A stretch of DNA of 26,170 nt. Origin: Opitutia bacterium. GTDB taxonomy: Bacteria > Verrucomicrobiota > Verrucomicrobiae > Opitutales > Opitutaceae. The translations under genes and the position numbers were made by a program. The stretch is from the NCBI GenBank assembly GCA_947442255.1, contig CANEVO010000056.1, positions 1 to 26,170 on the forward strand, given 5' to 3'. Below the pieces are notes generated by a model. It saw only the letters and a list, made by a program, of their open reading frames with translations. It searched no databases and was not told where the DNA came from. Positions 21,409 to 26,170 of the stretch are shown here, piece by piece (position 1 is the first letter of the stretch; every line of letters starts with the position of its first letter).

Positions 21409-22509
21409 ATGAGGAGCATCGCGCGCGCCGAGCCCATGAAACGGGCTGCCTCTTCTGCTGACTCTGCTCTGCGGGAGGGCGGGACGACGCAGGCTTCTGA
21501 GGAAGCCGCCGTTCCGCCCCACGCGTTTGCGGGGGTTTTCGCGATGCTTACCCCGCATCTGGCGGCGCTCGACCGCTATCTGCGCGACCAGTTGGGCGCG
21601 TTCGAGCCCGAGATCCGGACAATGGTGGATTACTGCATCGACACCTCGGGTAAGCGGATTCGGCCGGCGCTGGTTTTTCTCAGTGGCTGGCGCGGTGCGG
21701 AAATCCGGCCGGAACTGGTCCGGGTGGGGGCGGTGGTCGAATTGGTGCACCTCGCCACGCTCGTGCATGACGATATCATGGATGCGGCAGAAGTCCGACG
21801 CAGCCGGCGCACCGCATCGCGTAAGTTCGGGCCGACCGCTGCGGTCTTGCTGGGCGATGCGCTGTTCGCGCATGCGTTGCATCTGGCCACGCAATTTCCT
21901 ACCACGGAAATTTGTGCGGCCGTTTCCGAGTCTACGCGGCGGGTGTGCGCCGGGGAAATTGTCCAGACCCTGCGCCGCGGCTCTACGAACATCAACCGTG
22001 CCGATTACCAGCGGATCGTCGACCTTAAGACGGCCGAGCTTTTTCGCGTCTCTTGTTTTCTTGGCGCCCGGCTTGGAGGATTCTCCGCGCGTTACGTTGA
22101 AGCGGCCAGCCGCTTTGGCCGGCACATGGGGATCGCGTACCAAATTTACGACGATCTCGTGGATTTTTTTGGCGAAGAGCAACGGGTCGGCAAGACTTTG
22201 GGGACCGACCTGGCCAGTGGTAAGCTCACCTTGCCCTTGATTGCTCTGCTTGAGCGGCTCCCGGTGGTGGAAGCCTCCGCTCTGGCCGCTGAAATTTCCG
22301 GAGCTTCTCCGCCTCACCTCGGGCTGCGGTTGCGTCAAATGCGTGAACTGGGTGTCTTCGGTTTGGTTAAGGAAGCCGTGCAATTTGAGATTGAGGCCGC
22401 TCGATCCGCGCTGGCGGAATGGCCGACTGAGCCTCCGACGCCTCTCTTGTTAGGTCTTTGCGAGGTCTTGCAGATACAGGTCGCCAGTCTCCAGCCCAAG
22501 GAGGCATAG
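21409..22509 (+). CDS. Polyprenyl diphosphate synthase (trans-isoprenyl family)
   Basis: A 366-residue member of the trans-prenyltransferase family (IspB/HepT-like), which condenses IPP units onto an allylic primer to make the polyprenyl chains of quinones or carriers. The first Asp-rich motif is D121-D122-x-x-D125 (LVHDDIMDAAEVRR), the second is D248-D249-x-x-D252 (YQIYDDLVDFFGEE), both intact. Substrate-binding GKRIRPALVFL precedes the first, and KTLGTDLASGKLTLPL follows the second. The presence of small residues before the first DDxxD (ELVHLATLVHDD) suggests a long-chain product, but chain length is inference. The ATG at 21409 is my choice; 21436 is also possible, and the first about 40 residues are poorly conserved in character. 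Neighbours do not form an evident isoprenoid operon. Confidence 0.92.
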   Translation: MRSIARAEPMKRAASSADSALREGGTTQASEEAAVPPHAFAGVFAMLTPHLAALDRYLRDQLGAFEPEIRTMVDYCIDTSGKRIRPALVFLSGWRGAEIRPELVRVGAVVELVHLATLVHDDIMDAAEVRRSRRTASRKFGPTAAVLLGDALFAHALHLATQFPTTEICAAVSESTRRVCAGEIVQTLRRGSTNINRADYQRIVDLKTAELFRVSCFLGARLGGFSARYVEAASRFGRHMGIAYQIYDDLVDFFGEEQRVGKTLGTDLASGKLTLPLIALLERLPVVEASALAAEISGASPPHLGLRLRQMRELGVFGLVKEAVQFEIEAARSALAEWPTEPPTPLLLGLCEVLQIQVASLQPKEA

Positions 22510-22638
22510 GTGGGGCTGCGTCGGGCTGCCGTGGGCCGGGTCGTTCGGGGCAGGAATCCCGCCGGAGGCCCGGTCGGCTTCTAATCTGTGCACTTTCCGT
22601 TTGCGCCTTCCGGCCGATTGCCATTTTCTACGGGCTTC

Positions 22639-23274
22639 ATGGATGCGATCAAAGCACGCGGAAAGGCGATGGTTGCCTCGCCCGAGCGACGGCAGGAGGC
22701 GGATGCCGACCTTGTTGTCGTCCGGCAGGTCCAAGCCGGTGATGTCGCAGCTTTTGATCGTTTGATTTCCAAATATCGCGAGCGGGTTTTGGGGATCGTC
22801 TACAACATGACTTCGAATCGCGAAGATGCGGCCGACCTCACGCAGGACACGTTTATCAAAGCCTTTCAGTCGATCCAACGCTTCGGCGGGCAGTCTTCTT
22901 TTTTCACCTGGTTGTACCGGATTGCGGTGAATTCGACTCTCAGCCACTTGCGCAAAAGCCGCCTCCGGTCATTTTTTAGCTTGGAAGGCATCGATGCCGA
23001 TGAACCCGTGTCTCGCGAAATCGTTGCTGCGTTGACAGATAAAACGGGTGTGGACCGGGACTCGTATGTGCGCGAGCTTCAGGAAAAATTGAACGAAGCG
23101 ATGCAAAAACTGTCTATCACGCATCGCACCGTGGTTACTCTTTTCGAAATCGATGGCCTCAGCCATCAGGAAATTGCCGAGGTCATGGGCTGTTCCGTGG
23201 GTACGGTGCGTTCGCGTCTGCACTATGCGAAACAGCTTCTGCAGTCCGAGCTACAGCCCTATCTGCGCCGATGA
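22639..23274 (+). CDS. ECF-family RNA polymerase sigma factor (RpoE-like)
   Basis: A 211-residue sigma-70 family protein of ECF type. Region 2 is clear (AFDRLISKYRERVLGIVYNM, DLTQDTFIKAFQSI, FFTWLYRIAVNSTLSHLRK) and region 4 is LNEAMQKLSITHRTVVTLFE, then LSHQEIAEVMGCSVGTVRSR, the helix-turn-helix that reads the -35 element. Region 1.1 and region 3 are lacking, as expected for ECF sigmas. The ATG at 22639 is preferred over an upstream start at 22588 because it follows the likely leader and leaves a normal N-terminus. Its stop overlaps the next start (ATGA, 23271), so it is translationally coupled to the membrane protein that follows, a typical sigma/anti-sigma arrangement. Target genes are unknown. 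Confidence 0.93.
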   Translation: MDAIKARGKAMVASPERRQEADADLVVVRQVQAGDVAAFDRLISKYRERVLGIVYNMTSNREDAADLTQDTFIKAFQSIQRFGGQSSFFTWLYRIAVNSTLSHLRKSRLRSFFSLEGIDADEPVSREIVAALTDKTGVDRDSYVRELQEKLNEAMQKLSITHRTVVTLFEIDGLSHQEIAEVMGCSVGTVRSRLHYAKQLLQSELQPYLRR

Positions 23275-24104
23275 ATCAAGATAGCAACAAACGCCCTGTC
23301 ACACTCGAAGATATTCTCCGCCTGAAGCGCGCCGAGCGTCCCCCCGCCGAGTTCTGGGATGGTTTCGACCGGGAGCTCCGGGCCAAGCAGTTGGCCGCCT
23401 TGGTCGAAAAACGGCCGTGGTGGCGCTCGGCCCCGGCCCTGTTTAGCGGGTTTTCGCGTTACCATCTTCCTTTGGGCGCCACGGCCGTTCTCGCGATAAC
23501 GTTTTTCGCGACGCGCGATTTTCATGCGACAAGAATTCCGGTTGCGATGGATACAGCCGGCGCCCATGTCGTCCGCGAGACGACTTCAGTTTCAGCTTCC
23601 CTCCCTTCGGTTGATGGACTGGATGCGGTTGCGACCTCTCCCGCCGCTGCGCCGGTCACGGAGTCTGTTTTCGCCGGGGTGACTGCGAGCGAAGTATCGG
23701 CCAGCGCCGAGGTTGCCGCGGCCGGTGGGATTTCGGCTTCGCGGTTGTCGGATGAACCGCAAAATGCGAAGGAAGAAAGCAGTCCCTCGGCCCGATATAT
23801 TCAGGCCAATCTGGTGGCGGCCCAAGCGGCCGCACCGGTGGTGACGCGCGGATTACTTGGCCTTTCCCGCGGATTTGAAGCGCGCGCCTTTTCGACCCGC
23901 GTTGCGACCGTCGAACCGTTGCAACAAATGGCGACGCCGGCGCAGACCCGCAGCGCCCGCCTGATGTCGGCCATGGTTTCCATGTCGAATGACCTGCCGG
24001 CGCGCACGAGTGAGCGCGTCGCCAGCCGGATTTCGGGCGACCAGCTTTACGATGGCGCCAGTCGCTTTGGGGCAAAGGCCGATCGCTTTCTGCTTAAGTT
24101 TTAA
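23271..24104 (+). CDS. Single-pass membrane protein, candidate anti-sigma partner
   Basis: The 277-residue protein is not a member of a family I can name. Its N-terminal about 55 residues are charged and probably cytoplasmic (TLEDILRLKRAERPPAEFWD, GFDRELRAKQLAALVEKRP). One membrane helix follows near residues 65-83 (LPLGATAVLAITFFATRDF), and the rest is an Ala/Ser/Val-rich extracytoplasmic domain without recognised motifs. The coupling to the ECF sigma gene by ATGA overlap and the short cytoplasmic N-terminus fit a membrane anti-sigma factor. The zinc-binding HxxxCxxC of ZAS-type anti-sigmas is absent, so binding mode, or even the anti-sigma role, is inference from context. An intrinsic terminator follows the stop after 24 bases. 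Confidence 0.75.
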   Translation: MNQDSNKRPVTLEDILRLKRAERPPAEFWDGFDRELRAKQLAALVEKRPWWRSAPALFSGFSRYHLPLGATAVLAITFFATRDFHATRIPVAMDTAGAHVVRETTSVSASLPSVDGLDAVATSPAAAPVTESVFAGVTASEVSASAEVAAAGGISASRLSDEPQNAKEESSPSARYIQANLVAAQAAAPVVTRGLLGLSRGFEARAFSTRVATVEPLQQMATPAQTRSARLMSAMVSMSNDLPARTSERVASRISGDQLYDGASRFGAKADRFLLKF

Positions 24105-24128
24105 GCGGCATCCATTCCGACCTTGACC

Positions 24129-24152
24129 AAAGCCCCGCCTGCGCGGGGCTTT
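24129..24152 (+). terminator. Intrinsic terminator after the sigma operon
   Basis: AAAGCCCCGC, a CTGC tetraloop and GCGGGGCTTT form a GC-rich stem of at least eight perfect pairs, followed immediately by TTTTGCTTTC. This is a textbook rho-independent terminator, placed 24 bases after the stop of the membrane-protein gene and before fumC. It closes the ECF sigma operon. Confidence 0.9.
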
Positions 24153-24186
24153 TTGCTTTCTTTTCGTCGAGTCTCATACTGTCACC

Positions 24187-25596
24187 ATGCGCTTAGAAAA
24201 AGACTCCATGGGCGAACTGCCGGTGCCCGCTGAGGCGCTCTACGGTGCGAGCACCCAGCGGGCGGTGCTCAATTTTCCGATCAGCGGCCGGCGCCTTCCC
24301 GAGGGCTTCATTCGTGCGCTGGGCCTCGTGAAACTCGCCTGTGCGATCGCGAATGAGGAGTTCGGGCTTCTTGCTCCGCACAAAAGCCGCTCGATTCAGC
24401 AGGCGGCGAGGGAGATGGCCGATGGCCGGCTCGCGGCGCATTTCCCGCTCGATGTTTTTCAGACCGGCTCCGGCACGTCGACCAACATGAATGCCAACGA
24501 GGTCATCGCCAACCGCGCCAGCCAGCTGGCGGGCGAACCATTGGGTTCAAAGCGCCCCGTGCATCCCAACGATGACGTCAATCTCAGCCAGTCATCCAAT
24601 GACATCATTCCGACGGCGCTCCACGTGAGCCTTGCCGTGGCACTGCAAACCCGGCTGGCGCCGGCGCTGGATGGACTCGCCCAAGCACTGGAGGAAAAAT
24701 CGCGCGCGTTTTCCGGCGTGGTGAAAATCGGCCGGACGCACCTGATGGACGCGACACCCCTGACCCTCGGTCAGGAATTTTCCGGCTATGCCGCACAAAT
24801 GCGCAAAGCCTCGGAACGCGTGCGCCGAGCGATCGTCGTGCTCGGCGAACTCGCGGTGGGCGGCACCGCCGTGGGCACGGGATTGAATTGCGATGCCCGT
24901 TTTGGCGCCAGGGTGGGCGAAATCCTGAGCACCGAAACCGGGCTTTCGTTCCGCGAGGCGGCCAACCACTTCGAGGCGCAGGCGGCGCGCGACGATTGCG
25001 TCGAAGTGGCCGGGGAACTCGCGACGGTCGCCGCGAGCCTGACGAAAATCGCCAACGACCTCCGCCTGCTCGGTTCCGGCCCGCGTGCGGGCTTCGGGGA
25101 GTTGCGTCTGCCCGCCACGCAACCGGGGTCCTCGATCATGCCTGGCAAGGTAAATCCGGTGATGAGCGAGATGCTCGTGCAGGTCGGCCTTTACGTGCAC
25201 GGGCTTACGCAGACCGCGATGCTCTGCGGCCGCGAGGGGCATTTCGAACTCAACGCCACCCTGCCGTTGCTCGCCCACTGTTTGCACGAGTCGATTCACT
25301 GCCTGACCAACGCCGTCTCGACCTTCACGGGGCGGTGCGTTGCCGGCCTCGAGGCCGACGCCGGTCGCGCCCGCGAATTCGTCGACCGTTCGCTCGTGCT
25401 CGTGACCGCGTTGAATCCCCACTTGGGATATGACGTGGCTGCGGCGATCGCAAAGGAGGCCCTGGCGACGGGCCGCACGCTGCGGGCAATTGTGCTGGAG
25501 CGAAACCTCATGGATCCCGGGGCACTGGACCGGGTGCTGGACCCCACGGCGATGACCCAGCCCCGTGCCCCCGGCTCCGGGGCCACGGATCATTGA
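24187..25596 (+). CDS. fumC: Fumarate hydratase, class II
   Basis: A 469-residue iron-independent fumarase, interconverting fumarate and malate in the TCA cycle; E. coli FumC has 467 residues. The family signature GSSIMPGKVNPV is present with the mobile-loop serines S315/S316. Other active-site segments are TGSGTSTNMNANEV, HPNDDVNLSQSSND and GRTHLMDATPLTLGQEFSGY. The start MRLEKDSMGELPVPAEALYG is typical of the family, with the ATG at 24187 just after the terminator. Aspartase shares this fold; the fumarase call is favoured by length and by the TGSGTSTNMN segment. The yjbQ gene starts 16 bases after the stop, suggesting co-transcription. A class I fumarase is encoded convergently about 480 bases downstream. 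Confidence 0.95.
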   Translation: MRLEKDSMGELPVPAEALYGASTQRAVLNFPISGRRLPEGFIRALGLVKLACAIANEEFGLLAPHKSRSIQQAAREMADGRLAAHFPLDVFQTGSGTSTNMNANEVIANRASQLAGEPLGSKRPVHPNDDVNLSQSSNDIIPTALHVSLAVALQTRLAPALDGLAQALEEKSRAFSGVVKIGRTHLMDATPLTLGQEFSGYAAQMRKASERVRRAIVVLGELAVGGTAVGTGLNCDARFGARVGEILSTETGLSFREAANHFEAQAARDDCVEVAGELATVAASLTKIANDLRLLGSGPRAGFGELRLPATQPGSSIMPGKVNPVMSEMLVQVGLYVHGLTQTAMLCGREGHFELNATLPLLAHCLHESIHCLTNAVSTFTGRCVAGLEADAGRAREFVDRSLVLVTALNPHLGYDVAAAIAKEALATGRTLRAIVLERNLMDPGALDRVLDPTAMTQPRAPGSGATDH

Positions 25597-25612
25597 TTTT
25601 CCGAAGACGATC

Positions 25613-26032
25613 ATGCCGGTCCAGCAGGAGATTCTTACGCTTCGCGCCGCGGGGCGCGGTCTGCACGAAATTACGGAAGCGGTGGCACGCGAAGTGACGC
25701 GCAGCAAACTCACGTGCGGGGTGGTGACGGTTTTTTGCCAGCACACCAGTTGCAGTCTCGTCTTGATGGAAAACGCCGATCCATCGGCCCGGCGTGATCT
25801 TGAAGCCTGGCTCGACCGGCTCGTGCCGGAGAACGATCCGGATTTCGAGCATACGATCGAGGGATCGGACGATATGCCCGGTCACATCAAGATGGCGCTC
25901 ACCCGCACCAGCGAAATCGTGCCGTTCGCCGATGGGCACATGTTGCTCGGCACGTGGCAGGGCATCTTTTTGTGGGAGCACCGGCGTGGACCGCACGTCC
26001 GTCGGGTGGTGGTGACGGTGCTCGGAGAGTAG
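25613..26032 (+). CDS. yjbQ: YjbQ/UPF0047 family protein
   Basis: A 139-residue member of the YjbQ family. Conserved elements are CQHTSCSLVLMENADPSARR, TIEGSDDMPGHIKMAL and ADGHMLLGTWQGIFLWEHR; the histidines in QHTS, PGHIK and WEHR and the acidic residues in ENAD probably form the metal-binding active site. Family members are reported to have weak thiamine-phosphate synthase activity ('secondary thiamine-phosphate synthase'), but the physiological role is not firmly known. I chose the ATG at 25613 (MPVQQEILTL) because the upstream in-frame extension overlaps fumC and lacks family character. It lies 16 bases after fumC on the same strand and converges with the class I fumarase gene. Confidence 0.92.
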   Translation: MPVQQEILTLRAAGRGLHEITEAVAREVTRSKLTCGVVTVFCQHTSCSLVLMENADPSARRDLEAWLDRLVPENDPDFEHTIEGSDDMPGHIKMALTRTSEIVPFADGHMLLGTWQGIFLWEHRRGPHVRRVVVTVLGE

Positions 26033-26037
26033 TAAAA

Positions 26038-26064
26038 ATGACCGGCGGACGGCGCATCGGTCAT
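26038..26064 (-). terminator. Probable intrinsic terminator for the minus-strand fumarase gene
   Basis: On the minus strand ATGACCG, a 13-base loop and CGGTCAT are followed directly by TTTTACT. The stem has seven perfect pairs and lies 15 bases beyond the stop of the class I fumarase gene. Plus-strand transcripts from yjbQ would form the same stem without a T-run, so it should act mainly on the minus strand. The loop is large, which lowers confidence. Confidence 0.55.
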
Positions 26065-26078
26065 CCGGCTGCGGCCGA

Positions 26079-26170
26079 TCACTTCTTTGCGGGCAGACAG
26101 GCGGCGCAGCCGTTCGCAAAGAAATCGTTCCCCTTGTCGTCGACGAGGATGAAGGCCGGGAAATTCTCCA
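26079..26170 (-). CDS. Class I fumarate hydratase, C-terminal fragment
   Basis: Only the last 29 codons are in the window: ENFPAFILVDDKGNDFFANG, then CAACLPAKK and a TGA at 26079-26081. The string E-x-F-P-A-F-I-L-V-D-D-K-G-N-D-F-F is the characteristic end of the class I iron-sulfur fumarases (FumA/FumB of E. coli), including the short cysteine-containing tail. These enzymes use a [4Fe-4S] cluster for the same fumarate/malate reaction as FumC. The remainder lies beyond the right edge, so integrity cannot be judged. The related L(+)-tartrate dehydratase beta subunit is a less likely alternative. Confidence 0.75.
   Translation of the reverse strand, partial: ENFPAFILVDDKGNDFFANGCAACLPAKK

Noticed and set aside
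25565..25586. GC-rich hairpin at the 3' end of fumC as a terminator
   Set aside because: The stem contains a mismatch and a two-base loop, lies inside the coding sequence and has no directly adjacent T-run; fumC-yjbQ co-transcription is more likely.

Overview
This window looks like an ordinary stretch of chromosome from a GC-rich member of the Verrucomicrobiota, most likely the Opitutales/Opitutaceae. That is inference from several signs: GC content that looks high throughout, genes that mostly lack a clear Shine-Dalgarno, a 33-residue bS22/mS38-like ribosomal protein, an AddAB-type nuclease pair with unusual details, and ECF-sigma and PilX-like sequences that read like those of this group. 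No ribosomal RNA or other decisive marker is present. I see no phage, insertion sequence, CRISPR array or defence island, and no convincing undescribed multi-gene system. The interesting material is remnants, scars and small elements.

Layout. 1-54: first codons of a probable lactate permease (-). 174-1154: exported metallo-beta-lactamase-fold hydrolase (-). 1324-3222: signal-peptide-bearing M3 oligopeptidase (+). 3239-4207: CorA-type metal channel (-). 4327-4797: PTS EIIA/PtsN-like protein (-). 4803-5117: a second, degenerate copy of the GyrA C-terminal tail lying just past the gyrA stop. 5118-10241: gyrB-gyrA operon (-). 10593-11312: coiled-coil zinc-ribbon protein (+). 11430-11909: RNase P RNA (+) with a probable palindromic insertion.

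11943-14052 is a decayed zone on the minus strand. A truncated sensor-like gene carrying a nonsense codon is joined out of frame to a PilX-like pilus protein gene with three frameshifts and two nonsense codons. After it, all on +: rpsT (S20, 14225), an AddB-like nuclease (14708) and an AddA-like helicase-nuclease (17509) overlapping by ATGA, and the bS22-like mini-protein (20756). 20996-21348 is a scar in which the 5' end of an ExbB-like gene (+) meets the 5' end of a CPBP-protease-like gene (-).

The right end carries a polyprenyl diphosphate synthase (21409), an ECF sigma factor (22639) translationally coupled to a membrane protein that is its probable partner (23271), a clear intrinsic terminator (24129-24152), class II fumarase fumC (24187), YjbQ (25613), and on the minus strand the C-terminus of a class I fumarase (26079 to the window edge).

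Functional groupings: topology control (gyrB-gyrA), double-strand-break repair (addB-addA), translation and tRNA maturation (rnpB, rpsT, bS22), isoprenoid/quinone side chains, envelope-type sigma signalling, and the fumarate step of the TCA cycle, apparently served by two unrelated enzymes.
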